Below are positions 46,779 through 59,600 of a stretch of DNA of 64,000 nucleotides, piece by piece. Both the position numbers and the translations under genes were made by a program. The notes under the pieces were generated by a model. That model searched no databases and had not been told where the DNA came from. It worked only from the letters and a program-made list of their open reading frames with translations. The stretch comes from Halocafeteria seosinensis (taxonomy: Eukaryota > Sar > Bigyra > Bicosoecida). Location of the stretch: positions 1 to 64,000 of the forward strand of contig LVLI01000095.1 of NCBI GenBank assembly GCA_001687465.1. Direction: 5' to 3'. Each line of letters begins with the position of its first letter. Position 1 is the stretch's first letter.

Positions 46779-49700
46779 ATGTCGAAGTTCTTTGAGTCCT
46801 CCATGGCGTCAGGGGAATCCGCCCTGGAGAAGGTGGATGTAAGTGCACCGACTTCACTGTTGTCTGCCGGCACATTGGACACCGTTGAGGCCGGACAGTC
46901 TACTATATTTGGGCTCGAAAACATTTGCATTTCATGTCTTACTGTCTTCGGATAAATGCAGGCCCCCAAAGTCTACAAGCAAAGTCGGCAGGCGATCGGT
47001 GCCGCCTTTGCGGCGGCAGCAGGTCTTGGTGGAGCTGCCATGAATCTGTTGAAACTGGATGTGATACGAGACTTTGCCCAGAATGTGGCGCTTTTCTTTG
47101 CGGGGATTGCCAGTGAAGGTCTGGAATTGGCGAAGAAAACGTTTGGACGCATTTTCGGGCTTATTTCGATTGACCTGAACATGGTGTATGATGGTATCAA
47201 CCCATTCCACATCATCGTGCTCCTGGCGGTTCTTGGCGTGATAATGGTCGGAGTCTTGATAGCGTTCTACTTCATGACGCGCAAAATGAACCCAGATGAG
47301 ATTCGGCAGGTAAGGAGGAAGCAAGGTAGTAAAGAACTTTTAAGAATTGCACTACTCCTTTCCTTGCTACGTTAAGTCCAGGGTCACGAAGTAGTGAAAT
47401 GGGATGACCGAAAAGAAGACGAGAGCAAGAGGGTCATGTTCATTAAGTACAGCTTGCTAGCTGCAACAACTCTCTATCTGCCCGTTTCCAGAGCTTTGGC
47501 ACAAGCAGTTCGATGTGGCCCTACCATGATTCGAGTATGTCGGTATCTGCGATTCAGCCTGTTAATACCTCTTTACCCTGCTGTCTCTTGCTTGTACAGA
47601 TACTTGTCGAAAAGGATTTCTTGGAAATTGAAGAAGTCATCAATTCAACTTTAGGATGCAGAAACCTGACGATTGCTTTGAACGATGGAGCAACTGATGC
47701 AGATATCATTAATAACGAGGGAAAGGGGAAAGACGTCAGCTTTTCAGACTGCGATTGTGCCGATTGGGGTAAGACAATTTACTGGATAATTACACTCTTT
47801 GCGAAAACCAACTTAGGAAAGTCGTCTGTAACGTCGGTGAATTGTTGATACAGAGAATTACTCATCGGTTCGTCTCATAGCCATTGTAATCATTATCCTG
47901 TTTACGATTGGCTTTCCGATATACTGCGTGTGGCTCATTCGTGAGAACAAGCCGTACGGCAGCCGTGAAGACCCCGACAAGTGCTACGATGAGGAAGGCG
48001 AGCTCGTTGAGTATACTGACGATCGGTAAGCTTAACCATGCGCCTTCGTATTCTACCGATAACTTTCTTACCCAGGGAATTGCAGGTATCAGGATGATTT
48101 GAAGAACAGCCCGAATCAGCTCAGCTGCCCCTACTTGACGTTGTACGTATTCTCAGCGAGCGGGCTTCTCACATTGACACATTACAGTATTTGCTTGCCT
48201 TTCACGATGGGTGTACCTGGTAAACAGATACGATGGATTTGAACGGAAGTGGTCATTTTATAAGGTTTGGGTAATGGCAACGAAATTCCTACTGGTGATG
48301 CCCGGCATCCTATGGTATGAAAGCCCTGTTGGCCAGTCTGTAGTGAGCGCCCTTATCCTGGGAATTCTTGGAGGACTGTCCTTCTACTCAACCCCATTTC
48401 TGGACCCTACTGGTACGGTATTTTGCTATGGCGTTATGAATCGTCCATTTTGTTGAGAATTAAATTGTTCATTCTCAGATGATGTACTAGACGCTTCTGG
48501 TCGACTCACGAGTTTTGCCACAGTGTTGTTCGCTCTGTTCGCAAGTTTAGGAGGTGCCAGTGCTTTTTCCGCTCTTGTCATGTTGGCCAACTCTGTGAAT
48601 GCTATTGTTATGCTATTGTCGACTCTTTGGGGCTTCGCTGCCGTCCGCTCGTTTGTGAAGGGTATAACAGGGCAACTACAATTCAGCGACAGCGTGAAAA
48701 AAGTAGTCGGCCCTGCTAAACGGATCATTCCTCGCTGGGATATCTCCTCAGAACTGAAAAGGCGGATATGGCATCCGTTTTGGGAAGCTGTGCTCCTGGA
48801 GGAAGGTGAAATCTATGCCAAGCGGCTAACCGACATGCAAGGCAAAGCTAGGGATGTTGGCAAGCATCGTATACTGCAGCATTGGAAAAACGGAGCTAAT
48901 GAAGAAATGAATGAAGCCAGACAACGTCTCATGGAGGAGTACGAAGGTGTAGATGTGTACTATGGTGGTGTAAGTCTAGTTCTCATGTTTACATATTTAT
49001 AATTACCGTTCTCTAAGCTACATAAATGCTACAGGAAACTCATGACGGAGAGCTAAACAGTAAGACGTTTTTCGGCAAGATGTATATTGTAGCCTACCCG
49101 TTTCACGCGGTTATGGTATACGACGATAGCGATGACTACACATTTATTTGGGAAGGTAAGTGAATCATATTGCTCTCTCTCGATGTGAAGAGCAAGCAAT
49201 GACATAGCCTAATTGCGCAGACCGAACAAAAGAATTGCTTGAGCAAAACGATGATGAAGAAATTCAACGGAGACGGAATGTTCGCGAAAAGCTACGAGGC
49301 CTCTGTGCCCCTGATCTTGGTCCAGGTCCAGAACTGACCTACCACCTCGAGAGATGGGAACAGCACCAAGTACCCGACGGAACGGAAGAATATAAGGACG
49401 CGGAAGGCAATACGCAAACCCGGACAAAGTATGCGACAGTGGATGTGTTTATGACGTACTCCAAGGGTAACGTGTCTATCGGCATGAATTCCGATCTGCC
49501 GATGCAAGCTGGGTTCAAGTTTGGGTTGAACCTCACGGACGGGCATGGTGTGGCAACAGCACCGTCTACTGGCGAAGAGCATACCATCCACAACTCGATT
49601 ACTCTTGGGAGGGACGACATTGGTATCGACGACAAGTATGTATGCCTCGTTTGCATAGTCAGTGAATCACAAGCATATATACATTTAAGTATCCATTGCG

Positions 49701-50775
49701 ATGCAGCTTCAATGAGTGCGAAGCGTTGCAACAGCTATTTGAGAATGAACCGAATAACGAAATTTGGCCCGAAGGCCTTGAGCGATGGCAGAAAAAGAGC
49801 CAAGATTACCGACACGGTTTAATAAAGTGGCGTGTGGAGGAAGAGAGCACACTCAGCTCAGCCTTTTGGTTGCACGTGTACGACAATGACACAGCAACCA
49901 GAGAGGAGATAGAAGCGTATTTCAGGAATTTTGAAGCGCGTGAGAAGGTGAAACAAATTCCGGACCGTCACAAAGAAGGCTTGGACTACATCATGAACAA
50001 AATGAATTGGGTAAATCAACACCCGTGTGCTGCGATTTGGTAAGTGTGTCACACCAAGGATCATGCTAGTGTTCAATAAGGCAACTACTGCAATTAATTT
50101 CCGCTGGAACAGGTATGTGTTCTTTGATGATTTGTGGGAGACTAATAACGAGGTTGGAATGATCGCCGATTTGCAAAAGGACCTTGATCCATCGTAAGTT
50201 TCGGGGTCTCGAGTTGATACTGCCGCTATTGAGTGTAGGTTTACATCCTCTGTGCAGTGAGGAAGGGTCTATAGCTTTCCGGCCAATGAAACGAGAGAAA
50301 TTGGAAGAATGGTTAGATGAGAGGGGTCTGAGAGCGTCATATCGTTGGATAACCCCAGCCATTCTTGATCTATTGTTTGACTTGGTATGTATTTCTGGAA
50401 AATGAATGCTGCTCTTGTGGTGTACTTCATTGAACGCGGTCTGAAGTACAGATGGAGAAGACGGATGAAGATTACAGCAAGTTTGATGCGGAGCTGCAAG
50501 AAATGCAAGAAGAAGAGGGTGAAGACGAAGCAGCGAAAAAGGAAGCCTCCAAGGCTCAGAGCCAATTTAGTTCTGGTGTCAGATGCGCCTACGCTGTGCG
50601 TCGCAACACCGCTCAGAACCGAGTCGTCCATAGTAGTCTTGGTGCTATGAAAGAGGGAAAGGTGACAAACATGGCAAATTATGCTGGGGGAGCATACATC
50701 CCCAAGGATGTCGAAGGTGAGCAACATGAGAACCCTCTGAAGCAACAGGAAGAGGAGGAGGAAGAAGAAGAGTAG
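46779..50775 (+). CDS. large multipass membrane protein of protist type
   Basis: Fourteen exons (46779-46838, 46962-47309, 47382-47534, 47600-47768, 47854-48025, 48086-48142, 48228-48412, 48479-48969, 49035-49155, 49221-49635, 49707-50039, 50113-50193, 50258-50384, 50452-50775) keep phase throughout and give 1011 residues. About 8-9 hydrophobic segments lie in residues 20-400 (for example IIVLLAVLGVIMVGVLIAFY, IAIVIIILFTIGFP, LILGILGGLSF). A Cys-rich loop (LGC, DCDCADW) and the LYDGFERKWSFYKVWVMATK segment sit between them. This order recalls the widespread, poorly characterised TRP/polycystin-like protist membrane proteins. The soluble 550-residue remainder is charged, ends in poly-Glu and has no known domain. 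The exon 6/7 junction is the least certain. Channel or receptor function is inferred. Confidence 0.68.
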
Positions 50776-51486
50776 ACATCTTTTCAGTTTTCAGTATCCC
50801 ATTGGAGTCGAAGATTTTGTAGAAAACAAAATGACGTACCATAGTATTCCTTTTACCACGTTGTACAGTGATTGCTCCCCGTCTGCTACACTTTTTCACA
50901 TCAAAAAAAGGATCCGCGTACGAAAGCGTTGACCATGAACCGTACAGTGCTCCAGCAGCATTTGCTGGTGGTCAAAAAATCAGCTGGCCCAGCACTCAGT
51001 AGCTGGAGCTGGGGGATGTCCTCGCGCCAATTCCCAGCCTTAACTTCCATTCCCAGCCTTAACTTCCAAGCATGTCTACCGCATAGTGTTTCTCTTCAAG
51101 AGCAGCATACTACTTGAGAGAAAAGGAGTTACACGGGGAAAAGGTCAAGGTACCCTCTTTTTGTACTGCCATATGGTACAACCCCGTGTATGTATATGTA
51201 CGTGGAAGAATCCAAGTGCACGCGGCTGCCAAGCAGACGCACGTGCGGTCGGTCGCACGGTTGTAGAACACAAGAGACTGTGGGTGAATAGTTTGTCACT
51301 ATCGATTATGTTTGATACCATAAATATGGAAAATTTACGCGGTTGCTGGGTGGGGAGGTTTTCATTCGTCATTTTTCTTTTGGAGTGTACTCGTCGCTTG
51401 AATATATAGTCTACAGGTGCGATTTTTTTTTGTTTCTTGGCTTCTGAAACCCTTGCAAGAGACAGCGCGTTGCACGGGGAGCCATA
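50776..51486. other. intergenic region
   Basis: No gene. It contains a 19-bp direct repeat in tandem (ttcccagccttaacttcca at 51031-51049 and 51050-51068). The last part is the upstream region of tubby B. Confidence 0.5.
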
Positions 51487-52893
51487 ATGCAACCAGATAA
51501 CGATGTCGTCAAGTCGATGATGGCCGAGTTGGAGGAGGAGGAGAAAGAAGAGGGTAAAGATGCACCGAAAGAAAATAGCCCGTCGCAAGCGAAATACACC
51601 TACTATTCCGGCGCGGCGGACTCATTTGGCGCGTTGCAGCACGTGAGAGCCTCGGCCACCGCCGCCCACGCCTCGTCCAGTACTGTCAACTCGAACATAG
51701 GCTCCCGAGAGAAGTCCCACAGCTATACAGCACCCCGGGACGACATGGAGGAAGAGAGCTCCGAGGATGACAGCAGTAATTTGGGAGCAGAGACCTTCGC
51801 CAAAGGGATCCGGGTACAACACCACAGTGGAAGTGGACGGCACTCGTCAGGGTATCTGGCGGAGAGCATTGTCGGCGGCGGTGCAGCGCACGGCTTGCGC
51901 GCGAAAGAGGAAGCTGAGTCGGTACGCAGTTTTGTGCATCAGCCGGGGGAGAAGGGGCGTTTTACAATGGTATGTCGTTTCAGAAGTGTGAACGTGAACA
52001 ATCGACACCCAGACAGGGCAGCTTCTTGCTCTGTGTGAATATGCAGTGTTATATAATAAGGAAAAAGCATTTGGTGGGAAACCCGACGTATTATGTCTAC
52101 TTGGAGAAGGATGACCAGTACCTCATGTGCGCTCAAGTAAGGTACAGACATGGATCGGAAATACCGCGGTTGAAGTACATACCCGTTATGTTATGTTCAG
52201 AAACGCAAGAGGAATAAAACTGCTAATTATCTTATTACGCTCGACAAAGAACCTGGGAATCGCGATAACCCGTTGAATTTGGGCAAGGTTCGAGGAAGCT
52301 GGGTACGTAGAGTACATAGCATCGCTAGCAGTGTGTGAGTATTCATGGGTGGAAACGATCCACAGACGGGAGAACATTATACCATCTACGATCAAGGGCT
52401 GAGTTTTGAAGACACTGTTTCTGCCACCTCTCTAAGAAGGGAACTAGGTTTAGTCCGCTTCTCGTATTCCAATACCGGCCCGGGTAGGCTTAGTGTCTTC
52501 CTCCCGAAAGTTTCGGATCTTGGCCATCCTACAGTGATTCGTCCCCAAGAAGAGAAGGAAACGATAGCTAATCGGATACTAACTGAAGGGGAGCCGAACT
52601 TTGAGGTATTGCATAACAAAGAACCTCACTGGGAGGAAAAACTGGGCTCTTACGTGTTGAACTTTCGAAATCGTGTCAAGAGGAGTAGTATCAAGAATTT
52701 CCAGCTGGCTCAAAAGGGTGATGACAAAGTTGTCTTACAGTTTGGAAGAGCTGATAGTAACAGATTCATCATGGATTATCGACATCCTTTAAGTGCGTTT
52801 CAAGCATTGTCTATTGTGTTGAGTACTTTAGATACCAAGATAGCCGACACCGCGGCTTACACGAAGTTCCGTGAGAAGCGGCGTTCTGCGTAG
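51487..52893 (+). CDS. tubby-like protein B
   Basis: Four exons (51487-51969, 52047-52136, 52201-52302, 52366-52893) give 400 residues. The first 160 residues are acidic and Ser/Ala-rich and disordered-looking. The tubby barrel follows: PTYYVYLEKDDQYLMC, TANYLITLD, GEHYTIYDQGLSFEDT, then VLNFRNRVKRSSIKNFQLAQ, VVLQFGRADSNRFIMDYRHP and FQALSIVLSTLDTKIAD. The second and third exons have exactly the same lengths (90 and 102 nt) and phases as in paralogue A, on the opposite strand about 10 kb away. A duplication followed by divergence is implied. Role as in tubby A: a PI(4,5)P2-binding adaptor or transcription-linked protein, by family. Confidence 0.9.
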
Positions 52894-53157
52894 ACGACAC
52901 AGCAACTCTCTATAAATCCAATTACTATTCGTGGACAATACTAGCATCACTTTCTCTCTTTTCTGTCGATAGTTTGGGTATTTTGCCAAGTTGGCTTAGA
53001 CTTGAAGCGTGGCGTTTATTGAACAATTCAAACAAAGCCACAATTCAAATGGAAGGCCCTAACCTCTCGACCACTACCATAAACCATGGACCAGGTCGTT
53101 TTGGAAGGACTCCTAGTAACTGAGTGAAATAAAAAAAAACAACGAGAGCCAATAAAA

Positions 53158-54426
53158 ATGCTGTGGGTGGATAAGTATCGCCCAAAGACCTTGGACTCGG
53201 TGGATTACCACAAGGACCTCTCCCAGAGGCTCAAACTGATGGTATGTGAGCTATACAAGGCACTTTTCTGTATTCTGACGCTATTACACGTGTGCATACT
53301 GCAGGCTGAAGGTGGAGAGGTGCCTCACATGCTCTTTTATGGACCGAATGGCGCGGGCAAACGCACTCGTATCATGGCAACATTACGCCAGGTATTCGGA
53401 AATGGCGTCGATAAGGTGAGTCCGTCCCGGTGCATATACACATGATGGTGCTTGTTCAAACCATTCATGTACATACGTGCATGTGTATGCGTGACAGATG
53501 AAACAAGAGTATCGCAATATTAAGGTACGAGCAATTCTTGGAGGTTGGGTTGCACGAGGGAGGGGATATTAGACGTTGTACTTTATGTATGCGTGTACAT
53601 GCAGACTCCTTCAGGACGAAAAATTGAGGTGATCAGTATGGCGAGCAATTATCATATCGAACTCAATGCCGCCGATGCTGGGATCTATGACACGTATGTG
53701 GTTCAGGAAGTCATCAAAGAAATTGCCGCCTTCCGACCATTGGACAGTAAACAGAAGTATAAGGTACTTATCATATCAGAAGTCGATAGACTGACAAACC
53801 AAGCACAAGCAGCACTGAGGAGGACAATGGAACTCTACAGTCGTCAGTGTCGGCTTATCTTATGTTGTTTATCCCCCTCAAAAGTGGTCGAACCAATCCG
53901 ATCCAGATGCCTAGGAGTTCGGGTTCCCGCTCCTAATCAGAAGGAACTGATGAATATTCTGAAAAGTGTAGCAAAAGACGAAAAACTTGAAATCCCTAAC
54001 CAGCTAGTAGCGAGGATTGCTGCCCAGTCGGATCGGAATGTCCGGAGAGCGATTCTTATGATGGAAACTTGCAAGGTGCAGCAGTACCCGTTTACTGCTG
54101 ATCAAGAAGTACAGGTGACTGATTGGGAGCGATATATTGCTTTTCTAGGAAATGATATTGTGGCTGAACAAAGCCCAAATCGCGTTCTGGCTTGTCGCCA
54201 GAAAGTTTACGAGCTCCTTGTGAATTGTATACCAGCGGATGTGATCATCAAGTATTTATGTAAGGAGCTATACCCTAAGGTAAACAACACCATGAAGCAT
54301 GAAATTGCACATTGGGCAAGCCATTATGAACACCAGCTTCGATTGGGACAAAAGGAGATCTTTCATATTGAAGCCTTTATAGTGCGGATCATGAGCCTTT
54401 ATCGACAACACCACGGGAATATTTAG
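53158..54426 (+). CDS. RFC3: replication factor C small subunit, RFC3 (yeast Rfc5) type
   Basis: Four exons (53158-53241, 53305-53415, 53498-53524, 53605-54426) encode 347 residues. MLWVDKYRPKTLDSVDYH is the usual start minus one residue. Walker A is GPNGAGKR (about residue 47) and the Walker B-like strand reads LIISEVDRLT, the sensor variant expected in this subunit. The RSRCLGVRVPAP motif holds the SRC Arg finger. RNVRRAILMMETCKVQQYPF and the C-terminal collar follow. The subunit is part of the clamp loader that puts PCNA on primer ends. The third exon is a 27-nt microexon (9 codons), needed to reach the conserved EYR-x(n)-TPSGRK junction. It converges with the BAR-SH3 gene, 187 bp apart. 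Confidence 0.95.
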
Positions 54427-54613
54427 ACTGGATGAAGTTGTTCTCAGGAACATAATACTCCGATATCAAGTCAGATGAAGTTGCTTATGCACGAGAAACA
54501 TCGGTCCAGGGGACGAGTAGTTGTTTGGAAAAAGCTACTATGAACTATGCCGTGGAAATAGAGAAAAATATATTGCTGTCATCCACAAGTTAGCGAAAAG
54601 TTCATTAGTTGGA

Positions 54614-56067
54614 TTACTCCAGTGGCTCAACGAAATTGCCGGGAAATACACCCTTCTTTTCCCGTTCATCGTGTCCCTCGTACCAACCATCATCATGCTT
54701 CTTAGTGACGTAGAGCTTTTCCCCAACGAGCAACTCAAGTTCGTCTGCATTTTGAGGCTTGTAAGGATGCTTGACACGTACCGTCTCAATCGATGGAGCC
54801 GGGACGTAGACGGAGCTTGGAGTACTAGACGCTTGGCCTTGGGTGCCCCGATCTGGTGCATCGGGCGCTTGGGGGCGTTCTTGGGCTTCTGCTTGCGCCT
54901 TTGCTTCTCTTTCCTCGTGGGCGTTACGAGTTTCGGATGCACTTCGTACACGCACAGGCTTGGCATCTTTGTTGAAATGGGGCACTTCTTTGACGGCATC
55001 AAGTCCCGAGCCGAATAGTTGTTTCTGGAGCTCCAAAAACTGTATGCCCCGAAGCAATCCTGGTGACGAACAAACAATCATACTCCAGAGATAAAGAAAA
55101 ATTACGCATACCTTGTTTAATTGTGGAGTGATGACTGAAAAGCGTTTGCTTTCTACGAGGTCGAAATCGTTGTACAGTTTTTGGGTGGCTTCGTCTAGAG
55201 TTTGCTTGGCTTTCTCCTTGGCGGCTTCTTTCTCCTCCAATTTGTGGGGATTATTGGATCCTCCTTTTTCTTTCAACTTAGCCACTTCTCGAACATAGGA
55301 ATCGTAGTCAAGTTTCAGGTATTCGCGATGTTGCATCTGCTTGCTCTGCTCTTCCAGATGTCGATTAATGTTCTGCAATGGATCCAGGATTTTGGCGACG
55401 TATTGCTCATCAAAGAGCCGGCGAATTTCATCATCGAGACCTTTCATGTTGTCCTTGAGAACATCGGCTGATTTCTTTAGATCTTCGGGACAGTCGTTGT
55501 CATCATAATGGCTTTCCACCATCTCACCGATCTGAGAACTGGCGAAGCAAAGTGCTGCAATTACGATGTATGCGTCCATTCACTCATCTATTCTCTTTCT
55601 TTCTCTGATAGCGTGACAATTACGTACACCGAATGGCATCCAGATATTTACGGAACTTCTTCTCCATATCCGCATAGTGTTTGCGCAGTGCCACAATCCG
55701 CCGTTTGCGCTCTTCATACTCGGAATCATCCGTGGCGTACTCATTGTTGCCAAATTTACTCCGGACCTGCTGGCCCAATCGGCGCGTCACATTACTGAAT
55801 CGAGTACCGAAACTTTCTCCTTTCTGCGAATGAGAAAAAGGCGTCATTAAGCTCAATAGAATGAAAAACCACCCCAAAAAGAGCACCACTCGTTCAACTT
55901 GAACCCACTCAAAGCACTCTTTTGGGCGTTTCTAAGGGAACAAACGAGGTACGTACAGCTTCTTCACCTTCGTCAGAGGTACCATGGCCACCTGCAGCGG
56001 CGCCAGAGGACTCTCCTGACTTGGCAATGGTGCCAAATGAAGATAGCTTCTGCTTGAAGTTCTGCAT
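54614..56067 (-). CDS. BAR and SH3 domain protein
   Basis: Four exons (56067-55957, 55823-55628, 55554-55112, 55039-54614) give 391 residues. Residues 1-260 are an extended helical region typical of a BAR domain: a KGESFGTRFSNVTRRLGQQV start, then a Lys/Glu-rich RKRRIVALRKHYADMEKKFR helix, then long coiled helices. A short Pro/Gln/Ala-rich linker leads to a C-terminal SH3 domain (VKHPYKPQNADELELLVGEK, then GWYEGHD, then GVFPGNFVEPLE). ALYDY is replaced by HPYKP, but the rest is regular. Such proteins bend membranes in endocytosis or autophagy, as amphiphysin, Rvs167 and plant SH3P do. The 72-nt intron 3 is in frame and stop-free. The acceptors of exons C and D were chosen by phase. Confidence 0.82.
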
Positions 56068-56642
56068 CCTGGGACTTTGGTGGATTGTACAAGCACACTT
56101 AACTATTGTATTCGCAAGTAGGATAGATTCGTAGTCGACGTCGTTTATGTATGTTAGTACAGAACAACCTCTGTGTTTATGTATGAACTGTGTGGCATGA
56201 ACCATGATGGATGCATCCTGGATGCTAAGATACCATCGACACGACAAACAATTGTTGGACTTGAGGTTTCGGACGAAATTCGGAGGTGGGAAGTTCCAAT
56301 CGGGTGGACAAGAACTTTTGCCATGCCACAGGGATAATGGCCACAGGAAAGGTACAGGGTTTCACGGTTTACGGCCAGAGCCGACAACGAGTTGAGGTCG
56401 GATACTGAATATACTACACTGATTCATCCGGAAATGTGCTACAACGTTGTGCATATTACAGCTACAATTTATAATTGTAATACAACGTACGGAAGAGTGT
56501 GATTTAGATTCGTGTGTTCTCGATTGTTTGGCAAAAATTCTGGCTTAATACACAATTTGTCAGCTACTTCGTATGTCGAGGGAGCTGCTGTGTGCTATCT
56601 CACTGGTACAAGTTAGTAGGCTCACGTGAATCTATTTCGGAG
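56068..56642. other. intergenic region
   Basis: Between the BAR-SH3 start and the stop of the giant signalling gene, both on minus. The frame of the BAR-SH3 start stays open upstream (to 56247) but has no recognised content. Otherwise AT-rich, nothing identified. Confidence 0.4.
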
Positions 56643-59600
56643 TCACCGCTCGCCATTCATCAGTTCGGCCATTACCTTGTCATCTTCATCAGACATCATT
56701 TCGAGGTCTTCGCCGGTGAGCAGTTCACTATTCTCTTGTCGTAGTGTTGTACCAAGAGTATCATCTCCAGAGTCACTAGATGCCTCCACTCGTCCAGCGT
56801 AAGGCTCATGTTTTCGTTCGATAAGTCTCTGTAACGCTCTTAGACGTTCTTCGCGATCCCATAGTATGTCAAAAGAGTCCATTCGGACCTGCCCCAAGAG
56901 TGCTCCAACAGAAACGCCGTCGGAAGCAAAACGGCATGCAAACGGGGCTCCACCACCATTAGCTTCTCGTTCTTCCTCTCCTTTGCGAAACGCCTTCAGA
57001 AAGCGCGGAAAATTGTCTCGTTGCAGAAGTAAGAAGATCTCACTTTGTGAGTCATTGAACATCTGGATGTACCCTGAGCACGAGTCAGGGACGTTGGCGT
57101 TGTCGTCCAAAGGTGATTCTGCGCGAAGAGTCTCGACATCCTCCATCAGTTTCCGGTATACAGTGGAAGACAAATTCACCATACAGGGAGAATCCTTCAA
57201 AACATATGTTTGCAATATATCCTCCATCATGCTGATCATCCAACCGAGGTTCCCCTTGCTCGCCGCTAGGATTGCTTCCCTCTTGTAATGCTCAATTGCT
57301 TGATAAAATTGCAGGTTTTCTAAGGCATGCTCATGCTCCAGATGGACACGGAACGCGTTCAATAAGAACGGATGAGCAAGAATGACCGAGAGAGTAATCT
57401 CAGTAGAAGGGGGAGGTGGCGCCACCAAGAACAAGAAGGAGGAAAGAAGTGGAATTTCACCATATCCTAAAACTTGCCCTCGCCTCGACTGTAGGGTGAC
57501 TAGTAGGTCTTGCTGGCCCAACCAATCCGGATCTAGAGCAATCGGCTGAAGATCAGGTAGGTCCTCTTCAAACCACTTTACTAGGCGTCGAGACGCGTCT
57601 GGGTATGTGTTATAATTACGAGGCTGAGAGGATTCGATAGTCGGTAAGTACGGCGCTGTGAAAACTAGTTGCACTGATTCGCCGGCAGGAACGAGCGAGC
57701 GCATGGTGGAACTTCCTGAGTCCGCCCGAGCAACATTAGAACCCAATCCAACTAACGACGCCCAAAGTTGCTCGGAACTCAATACTTTATCTACCAGCAG
57801 TGCGTGCTGTAACGTCACAGTTATTGAGCCTCGATTTCTCAACTTTGTCGTCCTAGGCACATAATAGAAAGGACGTTCACACTCAACTTCGAAGGACGCA
57901 AGTACCGGCCTGTGGTCGCTCAAATTGACCTCTTTTGACGCTCGATACTCAGTATTTCTCACCTTCCTGGTTGACGAGGGGGAGGATCGGTACAGTACTC
58001 GGTCTGTGTATGACGCATTTTGGTTCTTCTTATTCTGAAACGACACGCCTTTTCCACGCTCCAAGCGGTAGGTTGGCGGAAACTGGATTTCAGGCTCAGA
58101 AAATCCGGAAAAATATCCTAGACGCATTTGCTGGCGAAGTTGGTCCGATTTTACGAGAGGACCGTAGTGTTTGGACTCTGCCCATTTCTTCACCTTTTCG
58201 AACTCTCCAGGAGTACCCGGTTTGCCCAGGTCAACACGATAGTTCAAATCTCCCATGAAAAAAATGTGGTCATAAGAATGAATTAGCGGTATATAGCCAA
58301 CGGAACATGACTGACCCTTTCGCGGATAACCGCGTGCTCCAATGTTTAGCGCCTGGATTATAGTCGCATAATCTTGATTCCGTTCAGCAAGCCGTTCGTG
58401 ACGAGCAGCGAGGTGAGCCGAAACAAATGCAAAAGAAGTTGAGTCTCGGTATGTGAATCCAACGGCTACAGCACCTTTATTGCCAAGTACATTTGCAACA
58501 CCTGTAGCAACAGTGTCAACGCTTATGTTCCCTAGATTCTTTGCGACTACGTTTCTGGCGTATAAGAATAAATGAATCCCCCACAATGTAATTTGAGCAA
58601 CAGTGACGTAGTCCTCCGTTGCTTCAGCATTCCGCGGACTCGATGACGCTTGCAGAACTCCTCTGATGCTCTTCAGCCAATCATCCTTGTGATCGCATTC
58701 CTGTAATGCAACGGCGTACAGGTCATATTCCTGCGGAGGAATCCATTCACTAAGTACATGTGTGTCGTAAGTAGGTTTCGAGCCACCACAATTGAACGTG
58801 CCGCACCAGATGCGAAGGGAATCTGGTGGAGGAGCAGCATTTACTATCCCATATGCTCGGACGGAAGAAAAGTCCAACTTGTTCATTACTGCATGTAAAA
58901 GACCACGAAAGGTTGATCGCAGCGATGCCGTGGGGAACTCAATATCCAGAAAGAAACGATCATCGATGTTTTCCGTTTCCTCCTCTGCTGTGTGTGTTGG
59001 AGAGGTGCTGCTGGCGTTGCGTATTACAGGTTTAACTGAATCCTTGAAAAACAGCTTTAAGCGCTCTAACTCGTTACAGGAGGTTTCGATTCTTACATTC
59101 CCCTTGGAGAGGGAGTACTCTTCAACCTGTTTTGCATCATTGAAGTCTTTCTGCCTTTTCAATACTTGCTGCTGCGGATCAATTGTCAAGACGCGCCGTG
59201 CGGACGCCATCCCGTAAGTATGAATCTGTACTTTGAAGGAAACGGCTTCTCCTCCCAAGTCTTCCTTAAAGACGTCGTCCATGAAAACCATGTCTGATTG
59301 CAACAGGTGTGCCAGTAAACAGAAGTTCTCTCGCGCGGACTCTGTGTCAAATTTCAGCGACACCACTCTTTCGTTGGTAGGATTCCGGAAGCACACTCTC
59401 AATACACGGTGGCCCATTTCGGCAACTCGTTGCATGTACTCGATGTCTAACAAATTCTTAGCAAACGAAAGCACCTCCGACTTATAGACTAGTAATTCGC
59501 GCGAATTGATGTTGAAACACAGTTCTCGCGATTGCCATTTGCCAACTCTGTTCTGCTTTAACACGTTAAATCGAGGGGAGTACCACAGTCTCTGCTTCAT

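Noticed and set aside
46516-46875. A further decayed Cys-rich copy on minus
   Set aside because: Only one CxxCPG-like cluster is visible and the surrounding sequence does not align by eye with the other members.
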